Position numbers and translations under genes: made by a program. The notes beneath the pieces are model-generated. The model searched no databases. It was given only the letters and a program-made list of their open reading frames with translations, and had not been told where the DNA came from. From positions 186,001-250,000 of the forward strand of contig NZ_BMFU01000002.1 in assembly GCF_014639235.1 (NCBI RefSeq): a DNA stretch of 64,000 bases, given 5' to 3'. Positions within the stretch are counted from its first letter, which is position 1, and every line of letters begins with the position of its first letter. Origin of the DNA: Paenibacillus silvae (lineage in GTDB: Bacteria; Bacillota; Bacilli; Paenibacillales; Paenibacillaceae). Below are positions 52,073 to 60,139 of this stretch, in pieces.

Positions 52073-54256
52073 ATGAGTACAGCCAGATCTATTTTTTACA
52101 ATGCGCATCACGCACCAATCGGGGCATTTGCCAGTTTCACGCTAGGTTATAAGGGGGCCAAAGGCGGATTGGGTCTTGAACTCGGCAAGCCGGCAGACCA
52201 GAATGTATATATTGGATTACAGGCTCGTGATGGAGAGCATTATCAGGCACTGCCTTTCTACGAGGCAAGCGAGGACGAGAGCAGCCGTTATGATGTGGAG
52301 AAGCTCGAGCACGGAAATCAGGCAACAGATAGCTCAGGGGCGCACCCGCTGATCGCTGCGTTTCAGGATGAAGATATCACACGTGAGTTCACTTCAGGCA
52401 CAGATACGTGGAATGCGGGTGATCTGCAGTTCCGTATTTATTCACCTGTACGTGCTGTGCCAGACCCGGCAAGCGGCGATCGTGAAGCTCTGATGGATGC
52501 GCTTGTGCCAGCGGTATTGGTAGAGCTGACCATCGACAACAGTCAAGGCACAAAGACGCGTAAAGGCTACTTTGGTTATCAAGGCAGTGATCCATATTCC
52601 GCGATGCGTTTGATTGGCGGACCTGAGGGCGGATCATTAACAGGGGTTGGACAAGGCCGCCTGACCGCAATATTATCCAAAAATGAAGGCCTGTGGCCGG
52701 CGCGCGGATTCACACTGGAGAAGATTCTGGAGGAGAAGCACCGGGATAATCTGGCTTTTGGTCTAGGGTCTACATCTGTACTGTTGATGGAAGTGCCGGC
52801 AGGTGAGAAGCGTACGTTCCAGTTCGCGGTATGTTTCTATCGCGGCGGAATTGTCACGACCGGCATGGACACAACGTATTGGTATACTCGTTATTTCTCA
52901 GACATTCTGGAGGCGGGTGAATATGCGCTGAACCGCTTTGATGCGTTGACTGCATCCTGCGCCGAGGTGGATCAGCGCCTTGGAACGGCAGCGCTTAGTG
53001 AGGATCAATCCTTCATGCTGGCTCATTCCATTCACAGTTATTATGCCAGCACACAATTGCTGGAGGCCGATGGCGAGCCGCTATGGATTGTCAATGAAGG
53101 GGAATACCGCATGATGAATACGCTGGATCTGACCGCAGACCAGCTGTATTTCGAGCTTGCTCTCAATCCTTGGACAGTGCGCAACGAGCTGGAATGGTTT
53201 GTGAAACGATACAGTTATACGGATGAGGTGCGTTTCCCGGGAGAAGAGAAACTGTATCCAGGCGGGATTACGTTTACGCATGACATCGGTATTGCCAATG
53301 TATTCTCTCGTCCGGGCCACTCGGCATACGAGCTGGTCGGCATTGATGATTGCTTCTCACAGATGAGCCATGAAGAGCTGGTGAACTGGCTTTGCTGCGC
53401 AACAGTCTATATTGAGCAAACGAAAGATCGGGATTTTGTACAGAAGATGCTGCCAGTGATTCAGGAGTGCTTCGAAAGCATGCTTAACCGCGATCATCCT
53501 GAAGAAGCAGAGCGTAATGGCTTGATGGGTCTCGATAGCAGCCGTACGCAGGGTGGAGCAGAGATTACAACATACGACAGCCTGGATGTATCACTCGGAC
53601 AATCTCGCAACAACATTTATCTTGCCGGCAAGTGCTGGGCCGTATATGTTGCCCTGGAGAAGCTGTTTGCGGCGGAGAAGCTGACGGAACTGTCTCATCA
53701 GGCAGGCAAGCAGGCAGATCGCTGTGCAGCAAGCGTGGCGGCTCAGTTGACCGATGGTGGTTATATCCCGGCTGTCATTGCAGAAAACAATGATTCCCGT
53801 ATTATTCCGGCCATTGAAGGTCTGGTATTCCCGTACTTTACAGGCTGTGAAGCAGCGCTGGATATTAACGGCCGATTCGGATCCTATATGAAGGCACTCC
53901 ACACACATCTGCAGACGGTACTTGTTCCGGGAACATGTTTGTTTGAAGATGGAGGATGGAAGCTGTCTTCCACAAGCAACAACTCCTGGCTGAGCAAAAT
54001 CTATCTGTCCCAATTTATTGCTCGTGAGATACTTGGCGTGGAATGGGATGAGTCCGGGAAAGCCGCAGACGCTGCTCATGTGAAGTGGCTGCTTCATCCG
54101 GAAGAGTCCTACTGGTGCTGGAGTGATCAGATTTTGTCCGGTGTTGCGGTGGGCAGCAAATACTATCCACGCGGCGTAACTTCCATACTGTGGCTGCTTG
54201 AAGGAAAAGGCAATCGTCTGGCAGAGATTTATGCAAGCAAGGAGGCTGTACTATGA
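52073..54256 (+). CDS. GH52 beta-xylosidase
   Basis: A 727-residue glycoside hydrolase family 52 protein. The N-terminus IFYNAHHAPIGAFASFTLG and GTDTWNAGDLQFRIYSPV are near-diagnostic. By comparison with Geobacillus XynB2, the nucleophile should be the first glutamate of VNEGEYRMMNT (E342) and the acid/base an aspartate in TTYDSLDVSLGQ. No signal peptide is present, so it acts in the cytoplasm on imported xylo-oligosaccharides. ATG 52073 gives the family N-terminus; upstream in-frame codons lack support. It ends in an ATGA overlap with the GH67 gene. Confidence 0.93.
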   Translation: MSTARSIFYNAHHAPIGAFASFTLGYKGAKGGLGLELGKPADQNVYIGLQARDGEHYQALPFYEASEDESSRYDVEKLEHGNQATDSSGAHPLIAAFQDEDITREFTSGTDTWNAGDLQFRIYSPVRAVPDPASGDREALMDALVPAVLVELTIDNSQGTKTRKGYFGYQGSDPYSAMRLIGGPEGGSLTGVGQGRLTAILSKNEGLWPARGFTLEKILEEKHRDNLAFGLGSTSVLLMEVPAGEKRTFQFAVCFYRGGIVTTGMDTTYWYTRYFSDILEAGEYALNRFDALTASCAEVDQRLGTAALSEDQSFMLAHSIHSYYASTQLLEADGEPLWIVNEGEYRMMNTLDLTADQLYFELALNPWTVRNELEWFVKRYSYTDEVRFPGEEKLYPGGITFTHDIGIANVFSRPGHSAYELVGIDDCFSQMSHEELVNWLCCATVYIEQTKDRDFVQKMLPVIQECFESMLNRDHPEEAERNGLMGLDSSRTQGGAEITTYDSLDVSLGQSRNNIYLAGKCWAVYVALEKLFAAEKLTELSHQAGKQADRCAASVAAQLTDGGYIPAVIAENNDSRIIPAIEGLVFPYFTGCEAALDINGRFGSYMKALHTHLQTVLVPGTCLFEDGGWKLSSTSNNSWLSKIYLSQFIAREILGVEWDESGKAADAAHVKWLLHPEESYWCWSDQILSGVAVGSKYYPRGVTSILWLLEGKGNRLAEIYASKEAVL

Positions 54257-56412
54257 GTCAAACTACTATTCAATCCGGTCTGTCCGGTCCACAATATGAT
54301 GCCTGGCTAGGTTATCACGCTGCACTTCCAGGAGCGAACGATACTGCACGAAAGGCAGCTCCTCTCTGGAGCAAGCGGGTTGAAGTGCAGGAGCAGCATG
54401 AAGTGATGGATACAGCACTTACTGAGCTCTCCCAAGGGCTCGGTAAGTTATATGGGGTCCAGCCCGAAATGATTAAATCTCAAACGCAGGGCTCACAGCA
54501 GAACGAACGTGGACCAGCTATCCGGTTGGGTACTTGGGCCGGGAGTGATTTCGCAGCGAACGTGCTTACCGATGCTGAGCGTGCCGCTGTACATGGTGAA
54601 GGGTTCATTATTCGGGAAGATGAGTCGCAACGTGAACTGGTGATTGGTTCAGAAACACCGCAAGGTATTTTGTATGCAGTCTTTCATTTGCTTCGCGAAT
54701 TGACATTGAAGCAGGAAGGCGCCGAAGCTGGTGCAGCCGCTGTCGCTGTCGCGACGGAAAGTCAGCCTGAGCGGATTGTCATAAACGAGCAGCCTGTGAA
54801 TTCGTTGCGAATGATCAATCAGTGGGATAACGTGGACGGCAGTATTGAGCGGGGATATGCCGGACGTTCTATTTTTTACGAGAACGGAGAATTTACACAA
54901 GATATAGGCCGCATAAGAGACTATGCACGGCTGCTTGCTTCCACCGGTATTAATGCTGTAGCGATCAATAACGTCAATGTTCACAGGAAAGAGAGCTTGT
55001 TCCTTACCGAACGGTATCTGGGTGATGTTGCAAAGGTCGCCGCTGCGTTCAGAGCATATGGCATTCGTTTATTTCTCAGTGCCAACTATGCGAGTCCGAT
55101 TGAAGTAGGCGGGCTGCAAACCGCTGATCCGCTCGATGAGCAGGTGAGGGAATGGTGGAGCATCCAGACCGCGAAGGTATATGCTGCAATTCCTGATTTC
55201 GGTGGTTACCTGATCAAGGCCGACTCTGAAAATAGACCGGGGCCGTTCACTTATAATCGTGATCATGCTGACGGTGCCAACATGCTGGCTGAAGCTCTTC
55301 GTCCGTTTGGCGGGCTGGTGATCTGGCGCTGCTTTGTATACAACTGCAAGCAGGACTGGCGGGATCGATCTACAGACCGGGCACGTGCCGCTTATGATCA
55401 TTTCAAGCCGTTAGACGGTCGGTTTGCGGATAACGTTATTTTGCAGATCAAAAATGGACCGATGGATTTCCAGGTAAGGGAGGCCGTCTCACCTCTATTC
55501 GGAGCAATGGAAGACACAAACCAGATCATTGAGTTCCAGATCACGCAGGAATACACAGGGCAGCAGCGACATCTCGCGTTTCTTGTGCCTCAGTGGAAGG
55601 AAGTACTGGATTTCGACACGTATGCCAAGGGCAAGGGCTCCGAGATCAAACGCATTGCTGACGGCTCGCTTTATCAGCGTCCATATAGCGGGTTTGCCGC
55701 GGTATCCAATATTGGTGCTGATGCATGCTGGACCGGGCATCCGCTGGCTCAAGCCAATCTTTACGGCTATGGCAGACTGGGGTGGAATCCCGACCTGTCA
55801 GCAGAGCAGATTGCAGATGAATGGGTGCGTTTAACGTTCGGGCATGATGAGCAGGTTGTTGAGCGGATTACGGGCATGCTGTTATCCTCACTGGATATCT
55901 ATGAAAATTATACGGCCCCTCTCGGGGTAGGCTGGATGGTGAATCCGGATCATCACTACGGGCCAAATGTGGACGGGTATGAGTATTCCAAGTGGGGAAC
56001 GTATCACTTTGCCGATCGTTATGGAATTGGGGTTGATCGGACGGTGAAAAGTGGTACAGGATACACGTCACAATATCATCCCGAAAATGCGGCCAGATAT
56101 GAATCATTGGAGACTTGTCCGGATGAGCTGATTCTCTTTTTCCATCATGTGCCATATACGCATGTGCTGCACTCCGGTAAAACGGTTATACAGCATATCT
56201 ACGACACTCATTTCGAAGGGGTAGAGCAGGCAGAAGCGCTGGCAGAAACCTGGAGAGAACTGGAGGGCAAGGTGGACCCGGTCATTTACAGCAAGGTGGC
56301 TGAACTTCAGGCGGAACAGGCAGAGCACGCGAAGGAATGGCGGGATATGATCAACACCTACTTCTACCGCAAGAGCGGTATTCAGGACGAGCATGCAAGA
56401 AAGATTTATTAA
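54253..56412 (+). CDS. aguA: GH67 alpha-glucuronidase
   Basis: A 719-residue alpha-(4-O-methyl)glucuronidase removing glucuronic acid from the non-reducing end of aldouronic acids. Catalytic residues by analogy with Geobacillus AguA: acid E326 (KADSENRPGP), bases D388 (FKPLDGRF) and E433 (QITQEYTGQ). Other family stretches are NQWDNVDGSIERGYAGRSIF and GWMVNPDHHYGPNVDGYEYS. It has no signal peptide and is intracellular. It is coupled to the GH52 gene, and its product feeds the uxuAB pathway found 6-8 kb upstream. Confidence 0.95.
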   Translation: MSQTTIQSGLSGPQYDAWLGYHAALPGANDTARKAAPLWSKRVEVQEQHEVMDTALTELSQGLGKLYGVQPEMIKSQTQGSQQNERGPAIRLGTWAGSDFAANVLTDAERAAVHGEGFIIREDESQRELVIGSETPQGILYAVFHLLRELTLKQEGAEAGAAAVAVATESQPERIVINEQPVNSLRMINQWDNVDGSIERGYAGRSIFYENGEFTQDIGRIRDYARLLASTGINAVAINNVNVHRKESLFLTERYLGDVAKVAAAFRAYGIRLFLSANYASPIEVGGLQTADPLDEQVREWWSIQTAKVYAAIPDFGGYLIKADSENRPGPFTYNRDHADGANMLAEALRPFGGLVIWRCFVYNCKQDWRDRSTDRARAAYDHFKPLDGRFADNVILQIKNGPMDFQVREAVSPLFGAMEDTNQIIEFQITQEYTGQQRHLAFLVPQWKEVLDFDTYAKGKGSEIKRIADGSLYQRPYSGFAAVSNIGADACWTGHPLAQANLYGYGRLGWNPDLSAEQIADEWVRLTFGHDEQVVERITGMLLSSLDIYENYTAPLGVGWMVNPDHHYGPNVDGYEYSKWGTYHFADRYGIGVDRTVKSGTGYTSQYHPENAARYESLETCPDELILFFHHVPYTHVLHSGKTVIQHIYDTHFEGVEQAEALAETWRELEGKVDPVIYSKVAELQAEQAEHAKEWRDMINTYFYRKSGIQDEHARKIY

Positions 56413-56482
56413 TGATTAACAGTATGCAGCGTTTTCGTTGAACCAAAAGACAGCACTGACATGCACAAGGAGGAGAATGCGT

Positions 56483-57559
56483 ATGACTCGACATGAACCC
56501 TATGAGCTACCCGTAACAATGAAAGCTGCAGTTATGACAAAGCCTGGACATATCATCATTGAGGAACAGCCTGTGCCCACGCCCTCTGCGAACGAAGTGC
56601 TGGTGAAGGTCATGGCTGTAGGTGTCTGTGGATCAGATGTCCATTATTTTGAGCATGGCCGCATTGGCAGGTTTATTGTAGAGAAGCCGATTATTCTGGG
56701 TCATGAGTGTGCAGGCATGATTGTGGCAGTTGGAGAGCACGTCTCAAGGCTGAAACCGGGGGATCGGGTTGCCATTGAGCCCGGAGTAACCTGCGGTCGA
56801 TGTCATGCATGTAAAGAGGGACGTTACAATCTGTGCCCGGACGTTCAGTTTCTGGCTACCCCTCCGGTAGACGGTGCATTTGTAGAGTACATGGTGATAC
56901 GAGAGGATATGGTATTCCCGATCCCGGATCAGCTGACGTATGAGGAAGCGGCAATGAATGAACCTTTCTCCGTCGGTATTCACGCCGCACGTCGAAGTAA
57001 ACTGGCTCCAGGTACAACACTTGCCATTATGGGCATGGGTCCTGTCGGGCTGATGGCTGTAGCGGCTGCCAAATCCTTCGGGGTTCAGACGATTATCGTA
57101 ACGGATCTGGAAGAGGTGCGCCTTGAGGCTGCACGCAGGATGGGAGCTACACACACGATAAATGTGCGTCATGAGGATGCTCTTACCGTAATTAAGGAAA
57201 TCACGGGAGGCATCGGGGTGGATACCGCCTGGGAGACGGCAGGCAATCCGAAGGCTTTACAGTCTGCTCTCTACTCGCTGCGAAGAGGTGGGAAGCTTGC
57301 CATTGTTGGTTTGCCCTCGCAGGATGAGATTGCAATCAATGTACCGTTTATAGCGGACAATGAAGTGGATATTTACGGCATATTCCGTTATGCCAATACG
57401 TATCCGGCGGGCATTGCTTTTTTAAGCTCGGGACAGCATGATGTCATGTCGTTAATTACGGATCGTTATCCGCTGGAAGAGACACAGCAGGCTATGGAGC
57501 GGGCGCTGTATAACAAGAGCGGAAGTCTGAAAGTTATGGTTTACCCGAATGGGATGTGA
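56483..57559 (+). CDS. Zinc-dependent medium-chain dehydrogenase (sorbitol/xylitol type)
   Basis: A 358-residue polyol dehydrogenase-like MDR protein. The catalytic zinc residues are in GVCGSDVHYFEHGRIG and LGHECAG, and the structural-zinc cysteines in CGRCHACKEGRYNLCP. The nucleotide loop is GMGPVGLMAVAAAKSFG. FEHGRIGRFIVEKP and GAFVEYMV are characteristic of L-iditol, xylitol and sorbitol dehydrogenases. ATG 56483 follows AAGGAGGAG by 7 bases. Seventy bp after aguA and before a terminator, it is probably the third gene of the glucuronoxylan operon; xylitol or an L-arabinitol-like substrate is possible. Confidence 0.87.
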   Translation: MTRHEPYELPVTMKAAVMTKPGHIIIEEQPVPTPSANEVLVKVMAVGVCGSDVHYFEHGRIGRFIVEKPIILGHECAGMIVAVGEHVSRLKPGDRVAIEPGVTCGRCHACKEGRYNLCPDVQFLATPPVDGAFVEYMVIREDMVFPIPDQLTYEEAAMNEPFSVGIHAARRSKLAPGTTLAIMGMGPVGLMAVAAAKSFGVQTIIVTDLEEVRLEAARRMGATHTINVRHEDALTVIKEITGGIGVDTAWETAGNPKALQSALYSLRRGGKLAIVGLPSQDEIAINVPFIADNEVDIYGIFRYANTYPAGIAFLSSGQHDVMSLITDRYPLEETQQAMERALYNKSGSLKVMVYPNGM

Positions 57560-57571
57560 AAAGTAGGAAGG

Positions 57572-57602
57572 AGTCCTGTGCATAGAGATGTGCAGGGCTT
57601 TT
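57572..57602 (+). terminator. Intrinsic terminator after the dehydrogenase
   Basis: AGTCCTGTGCAT-agag-ATGTGCAGGGCT, 12 bp with wobble pairs, followed by TTTTGTT. Confidence 0.8.
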
Positions 57603-57647
57603 GTTATCGGTTAGGCTCATTTTTTTGTTTTTTCTGCCTGAAAAGCA

Positions 57648-57675
57648 TGGACAACCTGCCAGCACATGGTATAAT
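57648..57675 (+). promoter_or_regulatory. Extended -10 promoter before the HPr-like gene
   Basis: TGGACA (57648-57653), 16 bp, TATAAT (57670-57675) preceded by TGG, an extended -10 element. Confidence 0.8.
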
Positions 57676-57765
57676 TCATGATGATTTTAATATATAAATG
57701 AAAACACATGAACGATAGCATACACCCTGAAGGTGTTCAGAACTTAGCGAAAGGAACTGAAGGTT

Positions 57766-58032
57766 GTGAGAACACATGAATTTATGATTCACGCGGATTT
57801 CCATCGGGATGAGCTGTTGTCGGTATCTTCACAAGCGTCACGTTTTTCCTCAGAGATATTATTGTCGTATACGGAGGCAGATCACGAGCATCGTGTAGAT
57901 GTGAAGAGTCTGCTTGGTATGGCACTGCTTCCACTTCGAAATGGCAGCATGGTCCGCCTGCAGACACGGGGAAGAGATGAATTGGAGGCGCTCGAGTACA
58001 TGCTACATGTACTGGAGAAAGGCTCGGCGTAA
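57766..58032 (+). CDS. HPr/Crh-like protein
   Basis: An 88-residue protein, the size of HPr (87-88) and Crh (85). The second half aligns well with HPr: VDVKSLLGMALLPLRNGSMV corresponds to the Ser46 region VNLKSIMGVMSLGIAKGAEI, so the HPr-kinase site serine and the hydrophobic CcpA-contact face are kept. At the phosphocarrier loop, HPr has GIHARPA, but here the sequence is DFHRDEL: the His is present but Arg17 and Pro18 are lost. That argues against normal PTS phosphotransfer and for a Crh-like regulatory role; this is inferred. The start is GTG 57766 with AAGGA at 10 bases. It has its own promoter. Confidence 0.7.
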   Translation: MRTHEFMIHADFHRDELLSVSSQASRFSSEILLSYTEADHEHRVDVKSLLGMALLPLRNGSMVRLQTRGRDELEALEYMLHVLEKGSA

Positions 58033-58116
58033 CGTTGAATCAGATGGATCAACGCATGGATTATAAATTTTTTGTCTTTTCTGCAAATCTTGCTGGTACT
58101 TCGTGCGAAAAAAGAG

Positions 58117-58122
58117 TATAAT
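58117..58122 (+). promoter_or_regulatory. -10 box of the L31 gene
   Basis: A consensus TATAAT 53 bp before the start codon. No good -35 box at 16-18 bp, and no Zur-box-like sequence nearby. Confidence 0.5.
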
Positions 58123-58175
58123 AAGATTTAGTTTGATTCTAGGGAGTACCCATATTAAAGGAGTGTAAATAGATT

Positions 58176-58427
58176 ATGCCAAAAGTTGACATCCATCCTA
58201 AAACACAGCTCGTAGTTTTCTACGACGCAAGTGCTGACTACAAATTCCTTGCTTCTTCGACTAAATTCTCGAATGAAACAATGGAATGGGAAGACGGTAA
58301 CACATACCCTGTGATCCGTGTAGACACCAGCTCCGCATCCCACCCGTTCTTCACTGGTAAACAAAGAAACGTGGATATCGGCGGACGTGTTGACAAGTTC
58401 AACCGTAAATACAACCTCAAAAACTAG
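58176..58427 (+). CDS. rpmE2: 50S ribosomal protein L31, type B
   Basis: An 83-residue L31 of the type B, cysteine-free form (PKVDIHPKTQLVVFYDASADYKFL ... HPFFTGKQ, ending VDKFNRKYNLKN). In B. subtilis the corresponding gene (ytiA) is repressed by Zur and replaces the zinc-containing L31 under zinc starvation. Here no Zur box is visible in the upstream 150 bp, and the promoter looks constitutive, unlike the L33 gene in this window. The start has AAAGGAG about 12 bases upstream. Confidence 0.94.
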   Translation: MPKVDIHPKTQLVVFYDASADYKFLASSTKFSNETMEWEDGNTYPVIRVDTSSASHPFFTGKQRNVDIGGRVDKFNRKYNLKN

Positions 58428-58449
58428 TTTACCCATAGATAACAAAGGA

Positions 58450-58480
58450 AACTCCGGAAGATTATTTCCGGGGTTTTTTT
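58450..58480 (+). terminator. Intrinsic terminator of rpmE2
   Basis: AACTCCGGAA pairs with TTCCGGGGTT (one wobble), 6-base loop, seven T. Confidence 0.92.
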
Positions 58481-58560
58481 GTGTCTTCAGCAATCGTTCG
58501 AACAAGTAGAGTTCAACCAATTATTGCGCTTTCAATCCTTTCAGTTGTAAACTAGAGCAT

Positions 58561-58570
58561 AGGTTTAAAC
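58561..58570 (+). promoter_or_regulatory. GGTTTAAAC motif upstream of the Dabb gene
   Basis: AGGTTTAAAC, 20 bp before the start codon, shares GGTTTAAACAT with 48710-48726 (minus strand) and GGTTTAAAC with 49414-49422. Third member of a possible shared operator set. Confidence 0.4.
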
Positions 58571-58590
58571 ATATGAAGGAGGAAACAGAG

Positions 58591-58899
58591 ATGAGCAGAA
58601 TAACACATATGGTGACATTTACACTTTATGCAGGCAAGGATACGGCGGAAGCTGAAACTTTTTTGAAGGAAAGTAAGGAAGCGCTTGCGGCTATCCCGGG
58701 TGTTGAGGACTTTCAGGTGTTACGCCAGGTGAGTGCCAAGAATGAGTTTGATTACAGCTTTTCGATGGTTTTTGCAGATCAGGCAGCATATGACGCTTAT
58801 AATGATCATCCGGTGCATCGTCAGTATGTTGCAGAGCGCTGGGAGAAGGAAGTTAGCCGCTTTCAGGAAATCGACCTGATTCAGCACAATGGTGCCTAA
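58591..58899 (+). CDS. Dabb (stress-responsive alpha/beta barrel) protein
   Basis: A 102-residue ferredoxin-like alpha/beta-barrel domain of the Dabb family: ITHMVTFTL at the start, LAAIPGVEDFQVLRQVS in the middle and YDAYNDHPVHRQYVAERW near the end, the standard HPxHxxF/Y-like region. Such dimeric proteins bind or modify small organic molecules; the substrate is unknown. ATG 58591 follows AAGGAGGAA; ATG 58573 lies before that site. It has a GGTTTAAAC motif just upstream, like the aldehyde dehydrogenase. Confidence 0.85.
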   Translation: MSRITHMVTFTLYAGKDTAEAETFLKESKEALAAIPGVEDFQVLRQVSAKNEFDYSFSMVFADQAAYDAYNDHPVHRQYVAERWEKEVSRFQEIDLIQHNGA

Positions 58900-59022
58900 G
58901 AGCAGGGCGGCGAGGATGCGAAAAGCCATTGTATTTTTATATTCATCATGATTTGATTGAATTGAAAAGCTGATTTGTTCGGTTAAATTTACTTAACAAA
59001 ATGTACTTAACATGCAGACAAT

Positions 59023-59036
59023 CGAAACCGTTTTCT
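59023..59036 (+). promoter_or_regulatory. cre-like site before the SDR gene
   Basis: CGAAACCGTTTTCT lies 52 bp ahead of the start and fits the relaxed cre pattern TGNAANCGNWWNCA with two mismatches. Weak evidence. Confidence 0.35.
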
Positions 59037-59088
59037 ACGCATAAGTTTGAATGCATAAATCACATTGCAGAAGGAGGTTATTTCAGAG

Positions 59089-59850
59089 ATGCAGCTGAAC
59101 CTGACGGGGAAAACGGCATTAGTTACCGGAGCAACCGGGCAATTGGGCAGAGTTATAGCACGTACTCTTGCTGCTTGCGGCGCAAATGTGGCTCTGCACT
59201 ACATAAGCAACGAAGCCAAGGCTATGGAATTACAGCGCGAAATTGAAGCAATGGGCCGTCAGGCCGTGATAGTGCAAGGTGACATCACCAAACAGGATAC
59301 CTCTTTTCGGATACGGGATGAAATTGAAAGCAGGCTGAGCGGCGTTGATATCGTTGTTGCCAATGCGGTCATTCAGTATGAATGGACAAGTGTACTGGAG
59401 CAGGCGCCTGAGGATTATGTGAGCCAGTTCGAATCCTGCGTGATGCAAAGTGTGTATCTTTCCAAAGCGTTTATCCCACACATGCAGCGTATGAGAGCGG
59501 GTCGTTTCATCGGTATTAATACTGAATGTGCAATGCAAAATTTTGCGCACCAATCTGCCTATACGGCTGGCAAGCGCGGCATGGACGGGGTATATCGGGT
59601 GTTAGCCAAGGAAGTTGGCGAATATCAGATTACGGTGAATCAGGTGGCTCCAGGCTGGACGATCAGTGAACGTGATCGGATCAGTGAGTCTGGACATGAT
59701 GAAGCTTACACTCGAACCGTGCCGCTGAAACGCAGGGGAGAAGATCAGGAAATTGCCAATGTAGTTGCCTTTCTGGCGTCTGACCTGGCTTCTTTTATTA
59801 CCGGGGCGTATATTCCTGTAAGCGGTGGCAATGTAATGCCAGCCATATAA
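59089..59850 (+). CDS. Short-chain dehydrogenase/reductase-like protein, atypical active site
   Basis: A 253-residue SDR-fold protein with the nucleotide loop TGATGQLG (residues 13-20), the Tyr-Lys pair Y158/K162 (AYTAGKRG) and VNQVAPGWT. Two standard elements differ: NNAG is replaced by ANAV (about 91), and the catalytic serine position 13 residues before Tyr is T145 (INTECAM). It may have altered activity. ATG 59089 follows AGAAGGAGG at 11 bases. Single gene with its own terminator. Confidence 0.82.
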   Translation: MQLNLTGKTALVTGATGQLGRVIARTLAACGANVALHYISNEAKAMELQREIEAMGRQAVIVQGDITKQDTSFRIRDEIESRLSGVDIVVANAVIQYEWTSVLEQAPEDYVSQFESCVMQSVYLSKAFIPHMQRMRAGRFIGINTECAMQNFAHQSAYTAGKRGMDGVYRVLAKEVGEYQITVNQVAPGWTISERDRISESGHDEAYTRTVPLKRRGEDQEIANVVAFLASDLASFITGAYIPVSGGNVMPAI

Positions 59851-59878
59851 ATTGGACTCGCTTTGTTTGTGAAGAATT

Positions 59879-59910
59879 TCCGTTTGCCCTTTGGGCAGGC
59901 GGATTTTTTT
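59879..59910 (+). terminator. Intrinsic terminator after the SDR gene
   Basis: TCCGTTTGCCC-ttt-GGGCAGGCGGA, 11 bp with two wobble pairs, then seven T. Confidence 0.92.
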
Positions 59911-60139
59911 ATTTTTCAGAACTGATAAGAATGATTATTATGTATGTTGGTGGTCTGTGTAAATTGGACTGTGCAAATCTACTACGAATATCTCTAGTCC
60001 AATTGATACATCGGTCTTTTTATATTTGAATTGACATATGAAGTTGATTCGCTCTTCAAAAATCCGGGGTATAAGAATAGGTATATTCACGGGATGGAAA
60101 CCTATTCTAAACAACGGATTAAAGGAGTGACCACACACG

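Noticed and set aside
59849..60004. AAATTGGACT direct and inverted copies (59849, 59961, 59996)
   Set aside because: Ten-base matches in AT-rich DNA near a terminator; the inverted pair has a 25-base loop and no T run, so chance cannot be excluded.
60043..60072. Sigma-B promoter before the pyruvate oxidase gene
   Set aside because: GGGTAT is present, but the nearest GTTGAT-like -35 box lies 18 bp away, outside the usual 12-15 bp for sigma-B.
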